Shown piece after piece: positions 17,926 to 25,876 of a stretch of DNA of 49,876 nucleotides. The DNA is from Acidovorax sp. Its GTDB lineage: Bacteria; Pseudomonadota; Gammaproteobacteria; Burkholderiales; Burkholderiaceae_C. A program made the position numbers and the translations under genes. The first letter of the stretch is position 1. Every line of letters begins with the position of its first letter. Where the stretch lies: positions 1 to 49,876 of the forward strand of contig NZ_JADHVT010000021.1 in the NCBI RefSeq assembly GCF_016783915.1, written 5' to 3'. The notes below the pieces were generated by a model. That model was not told where the DNA came from. It was given only the letters and a program-made list of their open reading frames with translations, and made no database searches.

Positions 17926-19206
17926 ATGACCACCCACCACAGCGACGTGCTCATCGTCGGCGCAGGCCCGGCGGGCCTGTCGCTGGCCATCTCCCTGGCG
18001 CAGGCCGGGTTCACCACCACCGTGGTGGAACAGCAGAGCGACAGCGTGCTGGCCGCGCCTGCGCCCGACGGCCGCGAGATCGCCCTCACCCACCCCAGCC
18101 AGGCAACGTTGCAGCGGCTGGGCAGCTGGGCGCACCTGGCCGACCACGAGGTGGGCCAGATTGCCGAGGCCCAGGTGCACGACGGCCCGCTGGGCCGCCA
18201 CAGCGCGCTACAACTGAACGCGGCCAGCGGCACCCACAGCGATGTGTCAGCTCCCGACGCCCTGGGCTTCATCGTGCCCAACCACGCGCTGCGGCGCACG
18301 GCCCACGCGGTGGCTGCGAGCACCCCGGGCGTGCGCCTGCTCACTGGCACCCAGGTCACCCGCGTGGCCACGCTGCCCGGCCATGCCGAGCTGGACTGCG
18401 TGCCCACCGCACCCGACAACAACGCCACGCCCCAGCGCCTGACCGCCCCGCTGCTGGTGGCCGCCGACAGCCGCTTTTCGGCCACGCGCCGCCAGCTGGG
18501 CATGGGCGCGCAGATGACCGACTTTGGCCGCACCGTCATCGTCTGCCGCATGCGCCACACATTGCCCCACGGCAACGTGGCCCACGAGTGTTTTGGCTAC
18601 GACCGCACACTGGCCGTGCTGCCCCTGCCGGACGACCCCCAAGAGGGGCATGCGCTGTGCTCGGTGGTGGTCACCGCGGGTGCGGCCGATGCGGCGGCGC
18701 TGATAGCCAAAGGCCCCGAGGCCTTTGCCGCCCAGGTGCAGGCCCAGTTCAACGACCGGCTGGGCCCCATGGCGCTGGTGGGCGAACGCCACGCCTACCC
18801 GCTGGTGGCCGTGTATGCGCAGCGTTTTGCGGGCCACCGCTGCGCGCTGCTGGGCGACGCTGCCGTGGGCATGCACCCGGTCACGGCCCATGGCTACAAC
18901 CTGGGCCTGGCCGGTGTGGAGCGGCTCACCGCCGCGCTGGTCAGCGCCCGCCAGCGCGGGCAGGACATTGGCAGCGCCGACGCACTCACCCCCTACGCCC
19001 AGGGCCACCACCGCCACGCCTGGCCCATCTACCAGGGCACCAACGCCATCGTGCGCCTGTACACCGACGCCCGCCCGGTGCCCCGCCTGCTGCGGCAACT
19101 GGTGCTGCAGGGCGCGCGGCGCCTGCCACCGCTGCAGGCGGCCATCGTGGGGCAGCTGACGGGCAAGGCACCCCAATGGATGCGCGCACTGACGCTCAGG
19201 CCGTAG
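17926..19206 (+). CDS. FAD-dependent UbiH/UbiF/UbiM-family hydroxylase
   Basis: A 426-residue flavoprotein monooxygenase expected to hydroxylate the ubiquinone ring. The Rossmann motif VGAGPAGLSLA is at residues 11-21 and the second FAD motif is LLGDAAVGMHPVTAHGYNLGL near residue 308. In typical UbiH/UbiF the latter reads GDAAH...HP..GQG.NLGL. The AVGMHPVTAHG form here resembles the UbiM subgroup as I remember it; that assignment is from memory and not proven. ATG 17926 (MTTHHSDVLIVGAG) fits the family start; the frame is open to 17827. No other ubiquinone genes are adjacent. Confidence 0.85.
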   Translation: MTTHHSDVLIVGAGPAGLSLAISLAQAGFTTTVVEQQSDSVLAAPAPDGREIALTHPSQATLQRLGSWAHLADHEVGQIAEAQVHDGPLGRHSALQLNAASGTHSDVSAPDALGFIVPNHALRRTAHAVAASTPGVRLLTGTQVTRVATLPGHAELDCVPTAPDNNATPQRLTAPLLVAADSRFSATRRQLGMGAQMTDFGRTVIVCRMRHTLPHGNVAHECFGYDRTLAVLPLPDDPQEGHALCSVVVTAGAADAAALIAKGPEAFAAQVQAQFNDRLGPMALVGERHAYPLVAVYAQRFAGHRCALLGDAAVGMHPVTAHGYNLGLAGVERLTAALVSARQRGQDIGSADALTPYAQGHHRHAWPIYQGTNAIVRLYTDARPVPRLLRQLVLQGARRLPPLQAAIVGQLTGKAPQWMRALTLRP

Positions 19207-19260
19207 CCAACCTCTGCAACGGGCGCGCCCCACGCCAGCGCCACCGTGCAACTGGCTGTG

Positions 19261-19318
19261 CCAGGCCACCGGTGGCGTCCCCCTCAGGGGGACGACGCGA
19301 AGCGGCTCAGGGGGGGCT
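19261..19318 (-). repeat. CCCCCTGAG...GGGGGACG dispersed repeat, copy 1
   Basis: On the minus strand it reads CCCCCCTGAGCCGCTTCGCG followed by TCCCCCTGAGGGGGACGCCACCGG in two adjoining parts. Related copies lie at 26556 and 41731. It covers the last codons and stop (19307-19309) of the methyltransferase gene and can fold as G/C-rich hairpins. Confidence 0.65.
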
Positions 19319-20221
19319 GTCACTTACCCCCAGCGTGGCCAGGCCATACAGCGGCGCACCGAGCCAGGGGCGCCACCACATGTCCATGGCAATACCGGCC
19401 CAGCCGTAGCCCTCCGCCACGCTTTGCTCGCGCAGCAACTGCAGGCGCGGGTGCACGGCCGCCAGCTCTGCCATGCGGCCGACCCCCCACCGAAACTCCG
19501 CGCCCGTAGGCCCCACGCTGGCGTGGCGGGCCGCGCAACCCACGGCCTGGCGCGTCATCACATCCAGCACCATGCGCGAGCCCGGTGGCGCGTGCTGCGC
19601 AAACTCGGCCAGCACGGCGTGCACCTGCGCGGGTGGCAGGTACATCAACACGCCCTCACACACCAGCAGCACCGGGGGTGCGGTGCGCTGCGCGGGCAGC
19701 CCGAGCCGCTGCCACCAGCCGGGTTGCGACAGGTCCAGATCGGCATGGCGCATGCGCGGGCACTGCGGCGGCAACAGGGGCTTGCGCAGCGCCATCACCG
19801 CAGGCAGGTCCGCATCAAGCCACTGGTTGGCCCCCGTGTCCAGCCACTGAAAGTGGTGCGTGAGGCCACACCCCAGGTTGACGCCCAGGGCCTGCGGGTG
19901 CTCGGCAAAAAAGGCGCGCCCCGCCTCCTTGATGGCGCGGGTGCGCCACAGCACATGCAGCACCGTGGGCAGGTCGTCCAGGGTGCTGTTCTCATCGGCA
20001 CCCAGCTGGGTCAGCAAGGCCTGGGCCACCGCATCGTGGCAGTCGAGCCAGGGGAAATAGCGGCCGCCGTGGGCACGCGCGGCCAAAGGGATGAGCAGGG
20101 TGCTGGGCACGGGCGGCAGCTGTGCGCGCTGCAGCAGGCTGCCGGTGGGGCGGGGCACACGCGCCGGTGGCGCAGGGCTGCGCGGCGGTCGGGCTGGACG
20201 TCGGGTGGGGGACTGCGGCAC
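19307..20221 (-). CDS. Class I SAM-dependent methyltransferase, TcmP/LCMT-like
   Basis: A 304-residue protein. VNLGCGLTHHFQWLD is the SAM-binding motif and CEGVLMYLPPAQVHAVL is a hallmark of the leucine-carboxyl/TcmP O-methyltransferase family; the target is unknown. A GTG start at 20221 is chosen because GGAGGAG lies six bases before it. The frame continues upstream to an ATG at 20335, but that ATG sits inside a palindromic mobile-looking element and the added residues do not resemble the family. The first 35 residues (PTRRPARPPRSPAPPARVP) are low-complexity and Pro/Arg-rich. The last codons and stop lie in a dispersed G/C repeat. Confidence 0.85.
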   Translation of the reverse strand: MPQSPTRRPARPPRSPAPPARVPRPTGSLLQRAQLPPVPSTLLIPLAARAHGGRYFPWLDCHDAVAQALLTQLGADENSTLDDLPTVLHVLWRTRAIKEAGRAFFAEHPQALGVNLGCGLTHHFQWLDTGANQWLDADLPAVMALRKPLLPPQCPRMRHADLDLSQPGWWQRLGLPAQRTAPPVLLVCEGVLMYLPPAQVHAVLAEFAQHAPPGSRMVLDVMTRQAVGCAARHASVGPTGAEFRWGVGRMAELAAVHPRLQLLREQSVAEGYGWAGIAMDMWWRPWLGAPLYGLATLGVSDSPP

Positions 20222-20227
20222 GGGGCG

Positions 20228-20234
20228 CTCCTCC
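20228..20234 (-). promoter_or_regulatory. Ribosome-binding site fixing the methyltransferase GTG start
   Basis: GGAGGAG on the minus strand with a six-base spacer to GTG 20221-20219. It is the best Shine-Dalgarno match in this region and argues that the mobile-looking element further upstream is not translated. Confidence 0.7.
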
Positions 20235-20292
20235 AGTGGCTGCGAGCGCCACGGTTGCGTGGGATGCGGTGTGGCCCAGGGCAAGGGCCTTA

Positions 20293-20561
20293 GAGCCTGT
20301 TCAAAGTCTTTTTGGAGATCGCATTGGAGTGCCATCGGGATGAGTGGATGCTTCGGATGCGCCGCATGGGCTCATGCCCATGCAAGCAGCCGGGGCGTTC
20401 AATCACCCGATTTCACTTCAACCCTTCGGGCAAGTGCCTTGCCGGGCGGTCTGCGGCGTTGCGGCGCTTGTGGATAGCACGGGCTATTGGCTGCGCCCCG
20501 CGCCTTGCATTCCATCCCGGCAAGGTACTTGTGCGACTTCAAAAAGACTTTGAACAGGCTC
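20293..20561. mobile_element. MITE-like palindromic element A (269 bp, no transposase)
   Basis: The ends are perfect 21-base inverted repeats at 20293-20313 and 20541-20561, starting GAGCCTGTTCAAAGTC. Inside are further short hairpins, for example around CATGGGCTCATGCCCATG and ATAGCACGGGCTAT. No protein-coding frame with recognisable similarity lies inside. The flanks CTTA and CTCA are not an exact target duplication. Its terminal GAGCCTGT...ACAGGCTC is shared with element B at 25877. Confidence 0.75.
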
Positions 20562-20680
20562 CTCAACAGGTTCTGGGACCATTCTGAACGGTCTGCCCCA
20601 ACCTGTCGTGAATGACCGCAGCGCATGCTGCGGTATGTCAATGTGCTGGCGGGGCTTGCCGCCAGCGCGACACTGAATCT
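20562..20680. other. Hairpin-rich spacer between the zinc-ribbon gene and element A
   Basis: It has two clean stems: ACCGCAGC/GCTGCGGT (20615-20622 and 20627-20634) and GCTGGCGG/CCGCCAGC (20645-20652 and 20659-20666). They lie 15-66 bases beyond the stop of the zinc-ribbon gene and may end its transcript, although no T-run follows. Confidence 0.45.
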
Positions 20681-21433
20681 CTAGTCCTTGACCAGCGCCC
20701 ACACCAGCGCCACCCCGGCGGCCAGCAAATCCCCGGTGAAAGAGTTGTCATCCACATCGCTGCTGCTGGTGAACGCGCGCTTTTGGCGCTCGCGCTCGGC
20801 GCGGGTGCGGTCCCGCTCCAGGGCCACCAGGGCATCGCCGATGTCCACGGGCGATACAGGCGCTGCCGCAGAGACCTTGGCGCGGGCCCCCGCCTGGGCA
20901 TAGCCCTCCATGGCGCGCACCACGGCCTGGGGGTCGATGAGGGAGAACGCAGCGCGGCAGTAGGGGCAGGCGTGGTCCTTGCGGATGTCCACAGGGGCAC
21001 CGCAACTGGTGCAGTAGATGGCGCCCACGCGTTGGGCCAGGTCGTCGATCTCGGGGCGCGTCATGTGGCGCACAAAGCCTTTTTCGACCATGAAGGACGA
21101 AAAGGTGCTGAACCGCCCATGCTGGCGCCCACAGCGGTACACCATGTAACGGCCGCTGCGCACCACGTCATAACCCTTGGCCAGGCTGGTGTTGCAGCGC
21201 GGGCAGGCCATGCTCTCGGCCAGGGGCTGATGCTGGTCCACACGGTGTTCGTGCAGCAGCCGGAACAGCTCGACCACTGACTGCGGCGTGAGCTTGAGGT
21301 TCTCGTGCCGGTCAAACCACAGGCCCTGGCAGGCAAAGCAGATGTCCAGCTCCAGCGAATCGCCCAGGTTGCTGGCAAAGCGGTGTGCCTGCATGGGTTG
21401 GCGGCACGAGGGGCAAGTGGGTGCAGGAAACAT
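20681..21433 (-). CDS. Triple zinc-ribbon protein, unknown function
   Basis: A 250-residue cytoplasmic protein with three likely metal sites: C7/C10 with C32/C35 (resembling the TFIIB-type zinc ribbon), C77/C80 with C101 and probably H105, and C141/C144 with C156/C159. The C-terminus has a charged stretch, RDRTRAERERQKRA, and a hydrophobic end, DLLAAGVALVWALVKD, which might touch a membrane. I know of no assigned function; zinc ribbons of this sort often bind nucleic acids or scaffold proteins. The start MFPAPTCPSC (21433) puts the first CxxC at the N-terminus; the open extension to 21526 is low-complexity. It is divergent from the permease gene, with 131 bases between. Confidence 0.8.
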   Translation of the reverse strand: MFPAPTCPSCRQPMQAHRFASNLGDSLELDICFACQGLWFDRHENLKLTPQSVVELFRLLHEHRVDQHQPLAESMACPRCNTSLAKGYDVVRSGRYMVYRCGRQHGRFSTFSSFMVEKGFVRHMTRPEIDDLAQRVGAIYCTSCGAPVDIRKDHACPYCRAAFSLIDPQAVVRAMEGYAQAGARAKVSAAAPVSPVDIGDALVALERDRTRAERERQKRAFTSSSDVDDNSFTGDLLAAGVALVWALVKD

Positions 21434-21564
21434 GGCAGTGAGGGTCTGGGCAGCGGTGCGGGGCGCCTCGCGGGGGCGGGGGCATCGTAACCCGCCCGGG
21501 ATGCTCGTCCCCCACCCTGGCCGCATCCACTAGCATTCGCGCCTCAACCACAAGGAACAACCAC

Positions 21565-22854
21565 ATGGGATTCATGAACTGGCGTGTGAAAAGCGCTGAT
21601 GTGTTGCAACAAGGCGGCGTGATCGCGCCGGACGAGCGGCTGCCCTGGCCGCAGACGGCGGTGATGGGCGTGCAGCACGTGATTGCGATGTTTGGCGCCA
21701 CGGTGCTGGCGCCCATCCTGATGGGCTTTGACCCGAACGTGGCCATCCTGATGAGCGGCATCGGCACGCTGATCTTCTTCCTCGTCACCGGCGGCAAGGT
21801 GCCCAGCTACCTGGGCTCCAGCTTTGCGTTCATTGGCGTGGTGATTGCGGCCACGGGCTATGCGGGCCAAGGGGCCAATGCCAACATCGGCGTGGCGCTG
21901 GGCGGCATCATTGCGTGTGGCCTGGTCTACACGCTCATCGGCGCGCTGGTGCAGGCCATTGGCACGGGCTGGATCGAGCGCTTCATGCCGCCCGTGGTCA
22001 CCGGCTCGGTGGTGGCGGTGATCGGGCTGAACCTCGCGGGCATTCCCATCAAGAACATGGCGGCCAGCAACTTTGACAGCTGGATGCAGGTGGTGACTTT
22101 TGTGAGCGTGGGCCTGGTGGCCGTGCTCACGCGCGGCATGGTGCAGCGCCTGTTGATCCTGGTGGGGCTGATCGTGGCCAGCATCATCTATGCAGTGCTG
22201 ACCAACGGCCTGGGCCTGGGCAAGCCGATGGACCTGGCTGCACTGGCCAACGCTGCGTGGTTTGGCCTGCCGAACTTTGCGGCCCCGCAGTTCAGCGGCA
22301 ATGCCATGCTGCTGATTGCGCCCGTGGCCATCATCCTGGTGGCCGAGAACCTGGGCCACGTGAAGGCCGTGACGGCCATGACCGGCCAGAACCTGGACCG
22401 CTACATGGGCCGCGCGTTCATCGGTGACGGCATTGCCACCATGGTCAGTGGCAGCGCAGGCGGCACGGGCGTGACCACCTATGCCGAGAACATCGGCGTG
22501 ATGGCGGCGACCAAGATCTATTCCACCGCCGTGTTCCTGCTGGCGGGTGTGTTTGCGCTGGTGCTGGGCTTTTCCCCCAAGTTCGGCGCACTGATCCAGA
22601 CCATTCCGCTGCCGGTGATGGGTGGTGTGTCCATCGTGGTGTTTGGCCTGATCGCGGTGGCGGGCGCCAAGATCTGGGTGGACAACAAGGTGGACTTTTC
22701 GCAGAACAAGAACCTCATCGTGGCGGCCATCACCCTCATCCTGGGCACGGGCGACTTCACGCTCAAGTTCGGCCAGTTCGCGCTGGGCGGCATCGGCACC
22801 GCCACGTTCGGGGCGATCCTGCTGTACGCGCTGCTCAACCGCAAAGCGGCGTAA
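21565..22854 (+). CDS. rutG: Pyrimidine permease, RutG-like (NCS2 family)
   Basis: A 429-residue inner-membrane nucleobase:cation symporter with about 12-14 hydrophobic segments. It closely follows what I recall of E. coli RutG: GVIAPDERLPWPQTAVMGVQH at the start, VPSYLGSS, then APVAIILVAENLGHVKAV, GDGIATMVSGSAGGTGVTTYAENIGVM and GGIGTATFGAILL at the end. It should import uracil or a related pyrimidine. AAGGAACAACCAC precedes ATG 21565. None of the other rut genes is nearby, so pyrimidine degradation would depend on loci outside the window. Confidence 0.9.
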   Translation: MGFMNWRVKSADVLQQGGVIAPDERLPWPQTAVMGVQHVIAMFGATVLAPILMGFDPNVAILMSGIGTLIFFLVTGGKVPSYLGSSFAFIGVVIAATGYAGQGANANIGVALGGIIACGLVYTLIGALVQAIGTGWIERFMPPVVTGSVVAVIGLNLAGIPIKNMAASNFDSWMQVVTFVSVGLVAVLTRGMVQRLLILVGLIVASIIYAVLTNGLGLGKPMDLAALANAAWFGLPNFAAPQFSGNAMLLIAPVAIILVAENLGHVKAVTAMTGQNLDRYMGRAFIGDGIATMVSGSAGGTGVTTYAENIGVMAATKIYSTAVFLLAGVFALVLGFSPKFGALIQTIPLPVMGGVSIVVFGLIAVAGAKIWVDNKVDFSQNKNLIVAAITLILGTGDFTLKFGQFALGGIGTATFGAILLYALLNRKAA

Positions 22855-22889
22855 TCTGTGGATGTGGCTGGGCTGAACCGCATTTGTAA

Positions 22890-22899
22890 GGGTTAACCC
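22890..22899. promoter_or_regulatory. GGGTTAACCC palindrome, likely operator, copy 1
   Basis: A perfect 10-base palindrome between two copies of ATTTGTAAGG-like sequence (22882-22891 and 22902-22912). It lies 98 bases before the CoA-transferase start and 47 bases before the terminator hairpin. The same palindrome stands before the next gene (24630). Confidence 0.55.
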
Positions 22900-22945
22900 C
22901 TAATTTGTAAGGAACGAAGGCTAGCATCCTGGGTTTTGTCCACAG

Positions 22946-22983
22946 GGCCATCCGCTCACCGGGCGGGTGGCCTTTTTCTTTTT
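22946..22983 (+). terminator. Intrinsic terminator just ahead of the CoA-transferase start
   Basis: A 10-base stem, GGCCATCCGC (22946-22955) with GCGGGTGGCC (22963-22972; one G-T pair), followed by TTTTTCTTTTT. It may end the permease transcript 91 bases upstream. It stands only 13 bases before ATG 22997, so it may also act as a leader attenuator for the CoA-transferase. Confidence 0.8.
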
Positions 22984-22996
22984 GCGGAGTTTGTTC

Positions 22997-24538
22997 ATGT
23001 CCCTGGCCGATCGGGTGCTGTACCCCGACTTTCTCTCCCGCACCATGACCGCCGACGAGGCGGCCGCCCTGATCCCCGCCGGTGCCCATGTGGGCATGAG
23101 CGGCTTTACCGGCGCGGGCTACCCCAAGGCCGTGCCGGGTGCGCTGGCGCGCCGCATCGAGAGCCTGAACGCACAAGGTCATGGTTTCAAGATCGGGCTG
23201 TGGACAGGCGCCAGCACCGCACCCGAATTGGACGGCGCACTGGCCCAGGTGGACGGCATCGAGATGCGCCTGCCCTACCAGTCCGACCCCACGGTGCGCC
23301 GCCAGATCAATGCGGGGCAGATGCAGTATGTGGACATCCACCTGTCGCACGTGGCGCAGTTCGTGTGGTTCGGCTTTCTGGGCAAGCTCGATGTAGCCGT
23401 GGTCGAAGTGGCAGGCGTGTTGCCCGACGGGCGGCTGATCCCGTCGTCCTCGGTGGGCAACAACAAGACCTGGCTGGACCAGGCCGACAAGGTCATCCTG
23501 GAAGTGAATGCCTGGCACAACCCGCAGCTCGAAGGCATGCACGACATCTACTACGGCACCGACCGGCCGCCGCACCGCAAGCCCATCCCCATGACGCGGC
23601 CCGATGAGCGCATTGGCGAGCCATACCTGCGCTGCGACCCGAGCAAGGTCATCGCCGTGGTGATGACCAACCAGCCCGACCGCAACAGCGTCTACGCCGC
23701 ACCCGACGACACCTCCAACCGCATTGCGGGCCACATCATCGAGTTCTTGCAGCACGAGGTGAAAAAGGGTCGCCTGCCCCAGGACCTGCTGCCGCTGCAG
23801 TCGGGCGTGGGCAACATCGCCAACGCGGTGCTCGCGGGCCTGAACAACGGGCCTTTCGAGAACCTCACGGCCTACACCGAGGTGCTGCAGGACGGTATGC
23901 TGGACATGCTGCGCTCGGGCAAGCTGGCCAGCGCCTCGGCCACAGCGCTGTCGCTGAGCCCGGCGGCCATGCAGGACTTCAACGACCGCATCGACTACTA
24001 CAAGCAGCGCATCGTGCTGCGCCCGCAGGAGATCAGCAACCACCCCGAGCTGATCCGCCGCATGGGCCTGATTGCGATGAACGGCATGATCGAGGCCGAC
24101 ATTTACGGCAACGTGAACAGCACGCACATCATGGGCTCGGCCATCATGAACGGCATTGGCGGTTCGGGCGACTTTGCGCGCAACGCCTACCTGTCGATCT
24201 TCATGACGCCCTCGCTGGCCAAGAACGGCAGCATCTCGTGCATCGTGCCCATGGCCTCGCATGTGGACCACACGGAACACGACGTGCAGATCCTTGTCAC
24301 CGAACAGGGGTTGGCTGACTTACGCGGGCACTCGCCCACGCAGCGTGCGCAGATCATCATCGACCGCTGCGCGCACCCGGACTTCCGGCCCGCGCTGCAC
24401 GACTACGTGGCCCGCGCCAAGCGTGGCGCCGTGGGCCAGCACACGCCGCACCTGCTGAACGAGGCGCTGTCGTGGCACCAGCGGTATGTGGAGACGGGCA
24501 GCATGCGCCGGCCCACAGACCCGGCCAGCGCAGCGTAG
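22997..24538 (+). CDS. Succinyl-CoA:acetate CoA-transferase / acetyl-CoA hydrolase family
   Basis: A 513-residue class I CoA-transferase of the Ach1/AarC/Cat1 group, which moves CoA between acyl groups (succinyl-CoA to acetate in known members). GMSGFTGAGYPKAVP at about residue 34 starts the first half. LQSGVGNIANAVLAGL is conserved, and IEADIYGNVNSTHIMG...MNGIGGSGDFARNAYLSIF carries the probable catalytic glutamate. EQGLADLRG and HPDFRPALHDYVARA close the protein as in the family. ATG 22997 (MSLADRVL) follows GCGGAG; the frame opens ten codons earlier, inside the terminator. The physiological direction, acetate activation or release, is not decided by sequence. Confidence 0.9.
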   Translation: MSLADRVLYPDFLSRTMTADEAAALIPAGAHVGMSGFTGAGYPKAVPGALARRIESLNAQGHGFKIGLWTGASTAPELDGALAQVDGIEMRLPYQSDPTVRRQINAGQMQYVDIHLSHVAQFVWFGFLGKLDVAVVEVAGVLPDGRLIPSSSVGNNKTWLDQADKVILEVNAWHNPQLEGMHDIYYGTDRPPHRKPIPMTRPDERIGEPYLRCDPSKVIAVVMTNQPDRNSVYAAPDDTSNRIAGHIIEFLQHEVKKGRLPQDLLPLQSGVGNIANAVLAGLNNGPFENLTAYTEVLQDGMLDMLRSGKLASASATALSLSPAAMQDFNDRIDYYKQRIVLRPQEISNHPELIRRMGLIAMNGMIEADIYGNVNSTHIMGSAIMNGIGGSGDFARNAYLSIFMTPSLAKNGSISCIVPMASHVDHTEHDVQILVTEQGLADLRGHSPTQRAQIIIDRCAHPDFRPALHDYVARAKRGAVGQHTPHLLNEALSWHQRYVETGSMRRPTDPASAA

Positions 24539-24628
24539 GGGCGCGGCGCCCGCTTCTCGACATGGTCCGCAGGGCCATAGGGCCATAGCGCTTCTGACAG
24601 CCAATTGCCAGCCTGGCCCGATAAAATA

Positions 24629-24640
24629 AGGGTTAACCCT
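24629..24640. promoter_or_regulatory. AGGGTTAACCCT palindrome, likely operator, copy 2
   Basis: A perfect 12-base palindrome just after a -10-like TAAAAT (24622-24627). It is 84 bases before the receptor start, with a terminator hairpin between, repeating the layout before the CoA-transferase gene. Confidence 0.55.
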
Positions 24641-24669
24641 AGGTCTATCGACCTTCCCCCGTCCACCCT

Positions 24670-24703
24670 CCACCAGCCCCCATCCGGGGCTGGTGGCTTT
24701 TTT
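24670..24703 (+). terminator. Intrinsic terminator just ahead of the receptor start
   Basis: A perfect 11-base stem, CCACCAGCCCC (24670-24680) with GGGGCTGGTGG (24686-24696), then C and six T. It probably ends the CoA-transferase transcript (stop at 24538). It stands 19 bases before ATG 24723, so it also lies in the receptor leader. Confidence 0.85.
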
Positions 24704-24722
24704 GCCTGCGAGTATTTTGACC

Positions 24723-25874
24723 ATGCAACGCCGTCAGTTCACCCAATCCCTTGTGGCCGCCAGCACCGGCCTGCTGCTTGCCACCTCGTCGCGCGCCGTG
24801 GGCGTGCAAGACCCGATGGACGCCAAGAGCGTGACCATTGGCTGCTCCATCGGCATGACCGGCGCACTGGCCAGCCTGGGCAAGGAACTCAAGCAGGGGC
24901 TGGACGCTGGTTTTGCCCAGGCCAACGCCAAGGGCATCCATGGCCGCGAGATCAAGCTGCTGGCACTGGACGACGGCTACGACGCCGCGCGCTCCGAAGA
25001 GAACGTGCGCAAGCTGATTGCCGATGCCAACGTGGTGTCGCTGATCTCCTGCATGGGCACGGCCAACAACCAGCGCATCCTGCCGCTGGTGGACGAGGCG
25101 CAGATCCCGTATGTGGCCCCGCAAAGCGGCGCCACCTCGCTGCGCAAGGCCGAGTACCGCTCGGTGTTCCACGTGCGCGCCAGCTACACCGATGAGGCCC
25201 AGCGCCTGGCGCAGAAGCTGGTGTCCATGGGCATCACCGAGCTGGCTGTCGTGTACCAGGACACGGCCTTTGGCCGCGAGTTTCTGGCCGATGTGACCAA
25301 GGCCATGGCCGCCGCCAAACAGCCCGCGCCCAAGGCATTCAAGCTGGATGCACAAGGTGCGCAGGTGGCCGACGTGGTGGGCAAGGCCGTGGCCGCCAAG
25401 CCCAACGCCGTGCTGCTGGGCACGGCGGGCGACATCACCGCCACGCTGGTCAACGAGTTCAAGAAGGTCTCTCCCAGCACGCCGCTGGCCGCCACCAGCG
25501 TGGCGCTGTCGGGCGACAACCTGCGCCAGCTGGGGGGCAAGGCCTCGGGCATTGCACTGTCGATGGTGTTGCCCGACGCCGCCCGCACCAGCTACGCCGT
25601 GGTGCGCGACTACCAGAAAGCCATGCGCGCGCTGGGCTACCAGGAGTTTTCGGCCCGCAGCTTTGAAGGCTACGTGAACGCCCGTGTGCTGGCCGAGGGC
25701 CTGGAGCGCGCTGGCCGCGACCTGACCCGCGCCAAGCTGCGCAATGCGCTGGCAGGCATCCGCAGCAACGACCTGGGTGGCCTGTCCATCGACTACGCCA
25801 GCGGCGCGCCGTATGTGGGCTCGCGCTTTCTGGACCTGGGGGTGATGGGCGCCAACGGAAAGTTTGTGGGCTGA
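24723..25874 (+). CDS. Branched-chain-type ABC transporter solute receptor (LivJ/LivK-like)
   Basis: A 383-residue periplasmic type I binding protein. The N-terminus MQRRQFTQSLVAASTGLLLATSSRA is a signal peptide with a Tat-like RRQF motif. The mature part begins VTIGCSIGMTGALASLGKELKQGLDAGF and has the GHEIKLLALDD-like GREIKLLALDDGYDAARSEENVRKLI segment of the family. No permease or ATPase genes lie beside it, so it either borrows a transporter or serves as a sensor. ATG 24723 is preferred to an open extension to 24693 that would begin inside the terminator. The ligand is unknown; relatives bind amino acids, amides, ureas or aromatic acids. Confidence 0.9.
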   Translation: MQRRQFTQSLVAASTGLLLATSSRAVGVQDPMDAKSVTIGCSIGMTGALASLGKELKQGLDAGFAQANAKGIHGREIKLLALDDGYDAARSEENVRKLIADANVVSLISCMGTANNQRILPLVDEAQIPYVAPQSGATSLRKAEYRSVFHVRASYTDEAQRLAQKLVSMGITELAVVYQDTAFGREFLADVTKAMAAAKQPAPKAFKLDAQGAQVADVVGKAVAAKPNAVLLGTAGDITATLVNEFKKVSPSTPLAATSVALSGDNLRQLGGKASGIALSMVLPDAARTSYAVVRDYQKAMRALGYQEFSARSFEGYVNARVLAEGLERAGRDLTRAKLRNALAGIRSNDLGGLSIDYASGAPYVGSRFLDLGVMGANGKFVG

Positions 25875-25876
25875 GG

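Noticed and set aside
22835-24280. A 481-codon minus-strand frame opposite the CoA-transferase
   Set aside because: The composition (His, Val, Gly, Arg) is that of a codon-position shadow; the plus-strand gene is clear.
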